Shown here: in pieces, positions 55,690-64,000 of the stretch | Layout: each line of letters starts with the position of its first letter | Position numbering within the stretch: the stretch's first letter is position 1 | Origin: Molossus alvarezi | Lineage: Eukaryota; Chordata; Mammalia; Chiroptera; Molossidae | Direction of reading: 5' to 3' | Assembly: GCA_037176705.1 (NCBI GenBank) | Contig: CM073887.1 | Span: 44,268,001-44,332,000 of the forward strand | DNA: 64,000 bases | The notes under the pieces: generated by a model | The model's input: only the letters and a program-made list of their open reading frames with translations | Told to the model about the DNA's origin: nothing | Databases searched by the model: none | Translations under genes and position numbers: made by a program

Positions 55690-56050
55690 CCAGTTGGGCT
55701 TCTGAGGAAATAGAGTCTGGAGCTACTGTGCAGCATGTTTATTGAGATCAACACGTGGAATGAAAGGGATGGGGACAGGAGTGGGCGGAAGGAGAAACTG
55801 AGCTATGATGCAACTCACTGATGGCCTCAGCCAAACCATGGAAAGTTCTGGAGCTAGAATGGTCCTTTAGAGTTGTCTCAAATTGGGTCATAATGGCCAG
55901 GTCTTTACACTCCATCTCAATCAGTCATTGGAGATGGGATCCCTCAGAAGGGTAGACTTTGGGTGAGGTGGTTCTGCGGCTGAGGCAGACTCCTAATGGG
56001 TTGACGGCTGGAGACAGCATGCTGACCATACTTCCAGCAGTTGGAGGAAC
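55690..56050 (-). repeat. Diverged LTR-like relic (ERVL-type), second copy
   Basis: Colinear with 1685-2060: ATGTTTATTGAGATC, TTTAGAGTTGTCTCAAATTGG, CAGTCATTGGAGATGGG, CCCTCAGAAGGG. Boundaries approximate. Confidence 0.35.
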
Positions 56051-57043
56051 TGCGCAGTGTATCACCTTGTCCAGACTGTTAACAAAGTGCCGCAACTAGT
56101 GAGTGGTATGGGCAGGCTTGGAACAGAAGCCTCTCTGACCCTAGAACCTTCTAGTTAACCACCTTTCTATAGCACCTCCCACACGCTTCAAATTGAATGT
56201 CGAATGTGCAGTTCTCAAAAGGTAGTTTTCTTCTTTTATGTGCTTTGCCTACAGATTAGTATCGTCCTCCAAGGTGGTGGGCCCCTTGGGTACATTTATG
56301 ATTCTTGCCTAAGGGAGGATGAGCCTGTGCCCTTCTGTGGAAAAACAGTGGCCCCAGCAGTGTTGACATCCTGAGCCCTTAGCCTGAAGACAAATCAACA
56401 AATGTCTCTTTCCCTTCACAACATTCTCAGTAGTTACTTCAGCCTTGAGACCAAACATACACAACCACAGAATGAGACCAACTATTCCAGTAGTCTCACT
56501 TCATCCCACTATCCTGGAGTAATTTCCATCTATTTCCTTCTTTAAAATAACTTTTGAGATCTTTATTTAATTTACTCTTTCCTAGCAGAGCTATTAGCAT
56601 AAACAAGAATGAGTTCATGGAAGTCATAGATCAATTTTGTAAAAGTAGCCCTTTAGCTCTGTAGGAATTTGAAGCCAAAATTTTTTGAGTTACTCAAAAT
56701 GACATCATTCAGAGGTAACCACTGTTTATTTAACATTTTGAGTATATCCTTCCAGAAAGTTCTGTGCATGTATACAGACTAAACTGTATGTATTCCATTG
56801 TACATCTGTGGGAATAAGCCACACAAGCTGTTGTGTAACCTGTTTTTTTCCCTCACCAGTGTGATAGGGGCATTTTTCCATGACTACAGATTTTCACACA
56901 GGAGCATCTGAGTAGCTGAAGATGACCCTGGAGATGCCGAGAGAGCTGGGGAGAAGGAGCTGGCTGAGACAAAGCTTTAAGATCTTATCCTAAGTATAAG
57001 GAGAAGACACCAAAGGACTGAAAAATTCAGTCAATTTTTTATT
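56051..57043. other. Intergenic stretch with an old L1-like patch
   Basis: At about 56690-56890 (AGGTAACCACTGTTTATTTAAC, TTCCATTGTACATCTGTGGG) there is similarity to reversed old L1 3' sequence, also seen near 57930-58230 and 61980-62270. The rest is unrecognised. Confidence 0.35.
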
Positions 57044-57300
57044 TATTTTTGTTAATCCTCACCCGAGGATATTTTTCCATTGATTTTTAGATAGAGTGGA
57101 AGGGAGGAAGGGGGAGAGAGAGAGAGAGAGATTGAAACATCAATGTGAGAGAGACGCATTGATTGGGTGCCTTCCGCACGACCCCAACTGGGCCATGCAT
57201 TGAACCTGCAACCCAGGTACGTGCCCTTGACCAGGAATCGAACCCATGACCCTTTGGTTCATGGGCCAGTGCTCTAACTGCTGAGCCAAACTGGCCAGGG
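57044..57300 (-). repeat. VES SINE, mixed form
   Basis: Form A-like head with a form B-like 3' end (AATCCTCACCCGAGGATA). Flanked by imperfect T-rich duplications, CAGTCAATTTTTTATT and CAGTTTATTTTTTAAA. Confidence 0.88.
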
Positions 57301-57302
57301 CT

Positions 57303-57605
57303 CAGTTTATTTTTTAAAATGGCTTATTCTGAGCACTGGTTGTGATGTAGGCAATTATTGCCATTATTCAGTCAAAAATCTATATCTAAGTGACGTTTCC
57401 ATGGTGTCCCACCTCAGACCTGGGCAAGGCAAGTATCAGCGGTTTCCACTCCATCCATTCCTACCCTTAGGCTTCTTTAGTTAGAATACATTAATTATCA
57501 GAGAAAGAGTCATCAAATATGAAGGATTTCCCATCTTTATTAATCTTATTTGTCTGCTTTCCAGAAATATTAAATGTTCATAAGTAGAAAATATAGGGAA
57601 TTTTT
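57303..57605. other. Unique intergenic stretch
   Basis: Nothing recognised. Confidence 0.3.
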
Positions 57606-57621
57606 AAAAACAGAAGAAACT

Positions 57622-57857
57622 GCCCTAGCCGGTTTGGCTCAGCGGTTAGAGCGTCCGCCTGCGGTCCGGAGAGACCCGGGTTCGGTTCCCGCTAAGGGCA
57701 TGTACCTCGGTTGCAGTTTGTTCCCGGCCCTGGTTGGTCGTGTGGGTGGCAGCCACTCGATGTGTCCCTTTCACATCGATGTTTCCCTCTCTCTCTCTTC
57801 CTCTCTCTCCCTCCCACTCTGTCTGTACAAAAAATGGAAAAATGTCCTCAGGTGAGG

Positions 57858-57907
<50 letters not shown>
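57622..57907 (+). repeat. VES SINE, form B, very young
   Basis: Head is close to the form B consensus; the A-tail is a pure run of 47 (57860-57906); the 16-bp duplication AAAAACAGAAGAAACT is perfect (57606-57621, 57908-57923). These three together make it the youngest-looking insertion of the window. Confidence 0.95.
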
Positions 57908-57908
<1 letters not shown>

Positions 57909-57929
57909 AAAACAGAAGAAACTTAGCTA

Positions 57930-58230
57930 ACATATAATTCTACCATCCAGAGATGACCTCTAATCATTAATGTGTTGGTATATATCCTGCCAGCCTTTTT
58001 TCTAAGAATATTTCTTCCTTTACAACAAGAGCGGTCACATTCTACAGACTGTTTTATATTTTAATATATTGTAAACATCTCTGTAGATTAATAAATATTC
58101 TCCTTCATTTTCAATGGTCAGCTAGTCTCCAATGAGTGGTACCATCATTTGTTAAACTAGATCCCAGTCAGTGGCAATCGAGGTTGTTTAAAATTGTTTG
58201 CTATTATAAACCACACTGTGATAAGAACCT
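57930..58230 (-). repeat. Old L1-like fragment
   Basis: AGAGATGACCTCTAATCATTAATG, ATTATAAACCACACTGTGA and GGTTGTTTAAAATTG(T)TTGCTAT resemble the reversed L1 3' end. Diverged. Confidence 0.45.
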
Positions 58231-58392
58231 TGTAGATGATGGTTGCATCTCGTAGCCCCTATCTATTCTTACAGCCCCACCCTACGTCATACCAAAATTA
58301 TAAAATGTATCTCCAGTTCACATTAAATATCATTGTTTTGCCATAAACAATTCAAAGGATTTTTCTAAGCTGCTTTTGAAATTTAGCTCTGA

Positions 58393-58663
58393 GGCCCTGG
58401 CCGGTTTGGCTCGGTGGTTAGAGCATCGGCCCACGGACTGAGAGTCCTAGGTTTGGTTTCTGCTAAGGGCACGTACCTCATACCTCGGTTGCAGTTTGTC
58501 CCCAGCCCCGGTTGGAGTCATGTGGGTGGCAACCACTTGATGTGTCTCTCTCACATCGACGTTTCTCTCTCTCTCTTTCTCCCTCTTTCCTTCCTGCTCT
58601 ATCTGAAGATAAATGCAAAAAAAAAAAAAAAAAACAAATGTCCTCTGGTAAGGATAAAACAAA
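58393..58663 (+). repeat. VES SINE, form B, with internal short duplication
   Basis: Perfect 15-bp duplication GAAATTTAGCTCTGA (58378-58392, 58664-58678). The body carries a 7-base repeat, TACCTCATACCTC, not seen in other copies. An A run has grown at about 58616-58634 inside the 3' part. Confidence 0.93.
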
Positions 58664-58907
58664 GAAATTTAGCTCTGAAAAAAAAAAACAGTTAATTTGG
58701 CTGGGACGCCTCAGGAATCACTCAGCATATACCCAAGTTCTTGTGAAGTGAGAAAATCAAACCTTCAGATAGTTTTTGAATATAATGAAATCTTACGAAC
58801 AACAAATTTAATAACATATTAAATTGATAAGAAATTTTATTTTGTGAATGTTTAGTTTGAGATCTGTTCATTTCATGTTTTTCTTTCTTTTAAAAAAAAT
58901 TTTTGAA

Positions 58908-59120
58908 GCCCGACTGGTGTGGTTCAGTGGTTGAGCATCGACCCATGCACCAAGAGGTTGCCGGTTCAATTCCTGGTCAGGACATACGCCCAGGTTGTGG
59001 GCCAAATCCTCAGTGGGGGGGGTGCATGCAGGAGGTAGCCAATCGATGTTTTCTCTCATAGATGTTTCTATCTCTCTCCATGTCTCTTCCTCTCTCTCAA
59101 TAAAGAAAAAAAAATGTTTT
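58908..59120 (+). repeat. VES SINE, form A
   Basis: Complete copy from GCCCGACTGGTGTGG to a short A-rich tail. No clear target duplication. Confidence 0.85.
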
Positions 59121-59153
59121 TAAAGACATAAAAAAAAATAATTTGGAGATATA

Positions 59154-59703
59154 CAGTCATTCCTTGTTATCGCGGTTAACCTGTTCCAGACTCTAGCAAT
59201 TTCGCCTGGCGTTGAAGGATTCCTGGGGTGCTCAAATACATAGGCCTACAGTCCATACATACAGTGATTTTAATTGTAATTGTAATACAGGGGTGCATAA
59301 TTGACTCAGACAACTGAGCGTGCGCTGTACATTTTCAGTCTCGGTCAACTTTTTGTTTTTGTTTTTGTTTTTTTATCCTCACCCGAGGACATTTTTTCCA
59401 TTTTTTTTGTTCAGGTAGAGTGGGAGGGAGAGAGAGGAAGAGAGAGAGAGAGAGAAACATCGATGTGAAAGGGACACATTGAGTGGCTGTCACCCGCATG
59501 ACCAACCAGGGCCGGGGACAAACTGCAACCGAGGTACGTGCCCTTAGCGGGAACGGAACCCGGGTCTCTCAGGGCCGCAGGCCGATGCTCTAACCACTGA
59601 GCAAAACCAGCCAGGGCTCGGTCAACTTTTTAATAGATATATTTGAAGAAACCGCGATAGAGTGAAGCCGCGAAAGTCGAAGCAAAGTGGTGAGGGATGA
59701 CTG
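59154..59703 (-). mobile_element. 273-bp Tigger-like MITE, inverted copy with a SINE inside
   Basis: Ends CAGTCATTCCTTGTTATCGC and, reversed, CAGTCATCCCTCACCACTT; TA on both sides (59152-59153, 59704-59705). Contains a VES SINE plus its 14-bp duplication; without these (263 + 14 bases) it is 273 bp, the same as the copy at 33534. Opposite orientation to that copy. Confidence 0.78.
59355..59617 (-). repeat. VES SINE, form B, inside the MITE
   Basis: 14-bp perfect duplication TCGGTCAACTTTTT (59341-59354, 59618-59631). The tail has become a (GTTTTT)n run. Younger than the MITE. Confidence 0.93.
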
Positions 59704-59736
59704 TACATTATTTTCTAGGTCTCAAAAATTTTTTTG

Positions 59737-59987
59737 GCCCTAGCCAGTTTGGCTCAGCAGTTAGAGCATCAGCCTGCGGTCCAGAGAGACCTGGGTTTGG
59801 TTCCCGCTAAGGGCGCATAGCTCGGTTGCAGTTTGTCCCCTGCCCTGGTTGGGTCGTGCGCGTGACAGCCACTCGATGTGTCCCTTTCATGTCGATGTTT
59901 CTCGTTCTCTCTCTTTTCCTCTCTCTCCCTCCCACTCAATCTGAACAAAAAGTGGAAAAATGTCCTCAGGTGAGGATAAAAACAAAA
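59737..59987 (+). repeat. VES SINE, form B
   Basis: Complete; its tail is (AAAAAC)n. Target duplication CAAAAATTTTTTTG / CAAAAACATTTTTTG is imperfect. Confidence 0.9.
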
Positions 59988-60002
59988 ACAAAAACATTTT
60001 TT

Positions 60003-60735
60003 GTAGGCTCCTGAAAGCTTGTAGGTCTCAAGCAGTGAGACTGTCGAACCCGCTAGATAAGCTACATGGCAAACATTGCTAAAAGGGTGTTCATGATCTA
60101 GAAAGATTTGAAAATAAAGCATGGCCACTATCATCTTGATAAACTGTAAACCGGTTCTCTGACCCCTCTTCTCCTCCTGCTGCCCGTCTCTGCATGTGAG
60201 TGTGAAGTGAGTACCCTTTTAGGGGGGAGGAAAGGTCCTATGGGTCAGCCCCCACTTTGGCACACGGACTTGCACTTGCCAAATGGACATGTGCTGAGAT
60301 GAACATGCTAATGTATTTACATGGACACATGTCAACAGAGCTTTGAAGATGCTACATAGCGATGGAGGCACAAGTCCCCAACAAAGCCCTGATCTCTACT
60401 CCGCCCAGTGCTGCCTTTCTGGTTCCGGGAAAGCTCACTTTTCTTCTGTGTCCTTATGAGGCAGAGGGATCATTCAAAAGACATCTTCAGCACGGAAGAC
60501 ACGAGGAAAGAAAGCCACCCCCTTCCAGCCATCTGGGATTCGGCAGGCTGAAGCCTGCAGCCCCCAGATACATTGTGGCAGGATTTCTCAAACTGTCTCC
60601 AAATGTCAAGTGGAGGAATGAATTACAGCTCATCAATAGATGCTTTTCTCTTTGAAGAAGCATTTTAGGAAGAGGAAAAGGTCACTGCCTGCCCCTATCC
60701 TTCCTTTCTCACTGGTTTTTGTTTTTGTTTTTTTG
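60003..60735. other. Unique intergenic stretch
   Basis: The 97-codon frame at 60362-60655 begins with a plausible ATG but shows no domain; I do not call it a gene. Confidence 0.3.
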
Positions 60736-60870
60736 ATAGACATTTTTTTTACAGCAGTTCTAGGTTCATGGCCAAATTGAGCAGAAGGTACAGAGATTTC
60801 CCACTGACCCCCTATACCTACACATACATAGGCACCCCATTATCAACACCCCCCCCCACCTGAGTCTCAC
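60736..60870 (-). repeat. Old L1 fragment
   Basis: GTTCTAGGTTCATGGCCAAATTG, GGTACAGAGATTTCCC and CCCATTATCAACACCCC (in parts) are typical of a reversed L1 3' region. Confidence 0.55.
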
Positions 60871-61214
60871 TCATTGTTTTTCAGTCCCTTTATTTCTACT
60901 TTAGGGTTTATTTTTAAGCCTGAGAACTCCTTTCTCTTCCAGAAATGCATTTGCTTTCTTTCCCCACTTAATGTCCATCTAGCTTTAGCCCTTTACCATG
61001 GGCATGGAACCTCTGGGGCTCCTTCCTTAGGTCTCAGCCCAGCTCAGTGTTCCTGGTATGACTCCCCAGCGGCAGTGCTGCATGGTGAAGGTGTTCAATG
61101 ATGTTTATTCACATACGTTACTTGGGAAAGGATGAGTGGTTATCAGTAAAAGGGCACATTTTAGTGGAAATGAAGTATCAGCTTAAACCAACCATCTGTG
61201 GAAGTATTATTATT

Positions 61215-61320
61215 ATTTTTATTTATTTATTTGTTGGTACATACCCCTAGCGGGAACCGAATCCGGGACTCTCTGGTCTGCAGGCCGACGTTCCAACCGC
61301 TGAGCCAAACCAGCCAGGGC
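61215..61320 (-). repeat. Head-only short SINE (85-nt body plus A-rich tail)
   Basis: Head at 61236-61320 is again 85 nt and ends at the same base (GGGGTATGTACC in SINE sense) before an A/T-rich tail. The flanks AGTATTATTATT and AGTATTATTTTTATT give an imperfect duplication. Shares GGTTGGA(A/G)CG and CTAGGGG(C/T)ATGTACC with the other two copies. Confidence 0.83.
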
Positions 61321-61975
61321 GTGAGTATTATTTTTATTATCAAGGAGATTGTAACCCTCTCTGGGGACAGGGATGCTGCCATATATTTCTTGCATCCCAA
61401 CACTTAGTATAGTCCATATGCATAACAGTTTCTGCTGCTCTGAAAATAATACCAAATTTAGTAGATGTCCCTAACTCAATCACATGGAAATAACTCTCTT
61501 TCTTATCCCCGAACCTCACCCACCCATATCTCATGGATCACCTAACTTGGGTCAATGCTACTACTGAAACTATTTTCCAACCCATCACCTCCTCTCTTTC
61601 CTCACTACCTCAGGCTGGATCCTGATCATCACTTGCCTGGCTTAGGACAACATTCCTGGCTCTGCTCAGGAGCCCTTACAGAGTCTCCAAAATCCGAGTC
61701 TTCCTTGACTCTCCAGACAGTGTTAGTCACCGTCTCTCGGTGGGGCTTATTTCATTGCATTATAATTATCTACAAATATTTGTATGGTCTACAATTAGAC
61801 TAAGCTCTTCCAGCAAAGGTGTTATGTCTCTTCACATTTTCATCCCTTCTGCCTCACCCAGAATCTGGAACACAACCAATGTGTTTGCTGAATTGATGAC
61901 CTCCTGAAGATCTTTACTAAAATGGTATAAGATAAAAATCATTTGCAAAAATAGCAAAATGTAAAATATTCAAAC
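61321..61975. other. Unique intergenic stretch
   Basis: Nothing recognised. Confidence 0.3.
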
Positions 61976-61979
61976 AATA

Positions 61980-62270
61980 TAGAAATTACAAAATGAAGAT
62001 AAATCGTCCTCTTCAACTCCAATTGTCCCCAAAGACTGTATGCATACTTCCCATTTACAAAACATGGAAATACCCTGTACACTTGCCTGTAGCTTTCTTT
62101 TGCTGTCTAGGAGACATTTTCTGTGGAATTCCTCTCACTCTGTTAAACAGCTGCATAGTATTCACAGTATGTATATTTACTTAACCAGCTCCCTGTGGGG
62201 GACATTGGGTAATTTTTAGTCCGTTGTTATAACAATGTTTCAATGAACTTATCTTGAAGTCCCATTTTTA
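61980..62270 (-). repeat. Old L1-like fragment
   Basis: CTGCATAGTATTCACAGTATG, TTAACCAGCTCCCTGTGGGGGACATTGGG (in parts) and ACAATGTTTCAATGAAC fit a reversed old L1 3' end. Confidence 0.45.
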
Positions 62271-62350
62271 AGTCTTATTTTTTAAAAGTGAGTAAGTTGT
62301 TCATATGATTAAAAATCCAAATGTAAAAGAGAGTATAAATAAAAAGTCTC

Positions 62351-62583
62351 AGCCTGGCCGTTGGGGCTCAGTGGTTGAACATCGATCCACGTACCAAGAG
62401 GTTGCCAGTTCGATTCCCAGTCAGGGCACATGCCCAGTTTGTGGGCCTAATCCCCAGTGCAGGAGGCAGCCAGTTGATGTTCTCACTGGTCGATGTTTCT
62501 ATCTCTCTCTCCCTTCCTCTCTCTAATAAAATGAATAAATCAGTAAATAAATAAGTAAATAAATAAAAATAAAAAATAAAGTT
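62351..62583 (+). repeat. VES SINE, form A, with extended (AAAT)n tail
   Basis: Short body (a deletion after AATCCCCAGTG). The tail has grown into AAATAAAT-type repeats. Flanking duplication AAAAAGTCTC (62341-62350, 62584-62593). Confidence 0.88.
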
Positions 62584-62708
62584 AAAAAGTCTCCCCTCTT
62601 TTTTATATTCCTCATTCTTCCTCCACAGCCCCCAGCATCCAGTTCCCCTTCACAGAGACAATTAATGTCACTACTTTCTTACCTATGTCTATACTTATAC
62701 TGTCATAC

Positions 62709-62951
62709 TTTTTTTTTTATCCTCACCCGAGGCCATTTTTGCATCTATCTTGAAATAGAGCAGGAGGGAAGAGGGAGGAAGAGAGAGAAACCTCGATGTG
62801 AGAGAGACATATGAAATGGTTGCCACCCATACAACCCCAACCGGGCTGGGGACGAACCACAACCAAGGTACGTGCCCTTAGTGGGAACTGAACCCGGAAC
62901 TCTCTGGTCCCCGGGCCAACACTCTAACCACTGAGCCAAACAAGCCAGAGC
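62709..62951 (-). repeat. VES SINE, mixed form (first of a three-SINE staircase)
   Basis: Flanked by TATACTGTCATAC (62696-62708) and TATACTGTCATGT (from 62952). The T run is its A-tail. See the two following SINEs, which carry the same target sequence. Confidence 0.9.
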
Positions 62952-62962
62952 TATACTGTCAT

Positions 62963-63197
62963 GTATGTATGTATGTATGTATGTATTTATTTATTTATTT
63001 ATTTTAGAGAAAGAGAAAGGGAGAGGGGGAGAGAGAGAGAGAAACATTTATGAGAGAGAACATCAATCGGCCACCTCCTGCATGCCCCCCACCGAGGATT
63101 TAGCTCACAGCCTGGGCATGTGCCCTGACCAGGAATCAAACTGTCAACTTCTTGGTGCATGGGTTGACACTCAACCACTGAGCCGCACCGGCCAGGC
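62963..63197 (-). repeat. VES SINE, form A (second of the staircase)
   Basis: Flanked by TATACTGTCAT (62952-62962) and TATACTGTCGT (63198-63208). Its tail has become (ATGT)n then (ATTT)n. Same orientation as its neighbours although of another subfamily. Confidence 0.88.
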
Positions 63198-63210
63198 TAT
63201 ACTGTCGTAT

Positions 63211-63453
63211 TCTTTTTTTTTTTTTATCCTCACCTGAGGACATTTTTCCATTTTTTTGCTCAGATAGAGTGGGAGGGAGAGAGGAAGAGAAACATTGACG
63301 TGAAAGGGACACATCAAGTGGCTGCCTCCCGCATGACCCAACCAGGGCCGGGGACAAACTGCAACCAAGGTACGTGCCCTTAGCAGGAACCGAACCCGGG
63401 TCTCTCTGGATCGCAGGCCGACGCTCTAACCGCTGAGCCAAACCGGGCAGGGC
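63211..63453 (-). repeat. VES SINE, form B (third of the staircase)
   Basis: Flanked by TATACTGTCGTAT (63198-63210) and TATACTGTCATAC (63454-63466). Head and body are close to the form B consensus. Confidence 0.92.
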
Positions 63454-63633
63454 TATACTGTCATACTTTTAAAAGAATATATTCAAGAGCTAATTTCCAA
63501 GTACTCAAATTATTAGATCTGAGTATGTAATTTTTAGATTTTTTTTTTTTTTTTTTTTTAGTTGATACTGCCAACTTGTTCTTCAAAAAGATTGTATTGG
63601 TGTAATTAATAAATACTATTTCAATAACTAGTA

Positions 63634-64000
63634 CAGTTGACTCTCGAACAACATGGGTTTGAATGGCATGGGTCCACTTATACGCAGATTTTTTAAAAAA
63701 TAAATACCTGTACTGTTTTTGTTTTTGTTTTTATCCTCACCCGAGGACATTTTTCCATTTTTTGTACAGATAGAGTGGGAGGGAGAGAGAGGAAAGGAGA
63801 GAGAGAGAGAAACACCGACGTGAAGGGACACATCGAGTGGCTGCCACCCGCACGACCAACCAGGGCCAGGGACAAACTGCAACCAAAGTACGTGCCCTTA
63901 GCGGGAACTGAACCCGGGTCTCTCTGGACCGCAGGCTGACGCTCCAACCGCTGAGCCAAACTGGCCAGGGCACCTGTACTGTTTTTGATCTGTGGTTGTG
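63634..64000 (+). mobile_element. Tigger/MER2-group DNA transposon fragment, runs off the window
   Basis: After TA: CAGTTGACTCTCGAACAACA, then TGGGTCCACTTATACGCAG and TAAATACCTGTACTG match the 5' end of Tigger-derived MER2/MER44-type elements. Interrupted by a SINE; the far end is outside the window. Confidence 0.6.
63722..63971 (-). repeat. VES SINE, form B
   Basis: Perfect 16-bp duplication ACCTGTACTGTTTTTG (63706-63721, 63972-63987). Inserted in a Tigger-type element. Confidence 0.94.

Larger units (their letters stand above)
53055..55725 (-). repeat. MIR relic split by SINE plus HAL1
   Basis: Reversed MIR: ATTTATTAAGTAGTTATC, ATGTGCCAGGCATTTTGG, then GATAAAAAATGGAGGCTCAG up to 53207; it resumes at 55666 with AGTGATTGAGTGACTTAATTG. 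The two halves join exactly at the AAATGGAGGCTCAG duplication of the SINE. Confidence 0.65.

Noticed and set aside
33330..63971. Many tRNA-like sequences with A and B boxes, as possible tRNA genes
   Set aside because: All lie at the 5' ends of SINEs with target duplications, and the acceptor and anticodon stems do not form a proper cloverleaf with intact pairing; they are SINE heads.

Overview
The window is mammalian nuclear DNA, most likely from a vespertilionid-type bat. It carries about 35 tRNA-derived SINE insertions of the VES type, together with L1-derived elements, MIR relics, MLT1A-like LTRs and Tigger-type DNA transposons. I see no protein-coding gene of the host. The long open frames are either chance frames in GC-rich or pyrimidine-rich DNA, or parts of transposable elements.

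The anchor gene is the microRNA gene MIR124-1. An 85-nt hairpin at 21535-21619 (+) matches, as far as I can recall it, the mammalian mir-124-1 precursor base for base, including the -5p and -3p arms and the loop that separates it from mir-124-2 and -3. In human this gene lies between MSRA and TNKS (8p23.1) in the noncoding host gene MIR124-1HG (LINC00599/Rncr3). By that synteny the left end here should point towards MSRA and the right end towards TNKS. A strong splice donor at 20948/20949 and a strong acceptor at 21529/21530 give a candidate 581-nt intron whose downstream exon begins five bases before the hairpin. CpG-rich DNA surrounds this core (about 17.8-19.0, 19.25-19.9, 20.8-21.8 and 25.4-26.7 kb).

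Layout: 1-10.3 kb is intergenic DNA with seven SINEs, MIR relics and an old L1. 10.3-29.0 kb is a repeat-poor block around MIR124-1 holding only one 53-bp SINE fragment. 29-64 kb is a dense graveyard of mobile elements: two copies of a 2.2-kb half-L1 (HAL1-like) element, at 34.05-36.77 kb (old, broken, with two SINEs inside) and 53.43-55.64 kb (young, with an intact 313-codon ORF1); a degraded class III (ERVL-like) provirus on the minus strand at about 38.7-45.0 kb; MLT1A-like LTRs at 32.2, 38.0 and 43.65 kb; two copies of a 273-bp Tigger-like MITE; a MER5-like hAT element inside a MIR; and many SINEs.

The main points for a second look are: a tRNA-head-only SINE (three copies, each with an 85-nt body ending at the same base and sharing substitutions); two tailless head fragments with perfect target-site duplications; the HAL1 pair; a staircase of three SINEs each flanked by the same target sequence; and the splice site abutting the mir-124-1 hairpin. 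All identifications come from reading the sequence and recalled family consensus sequences; no database search was run.
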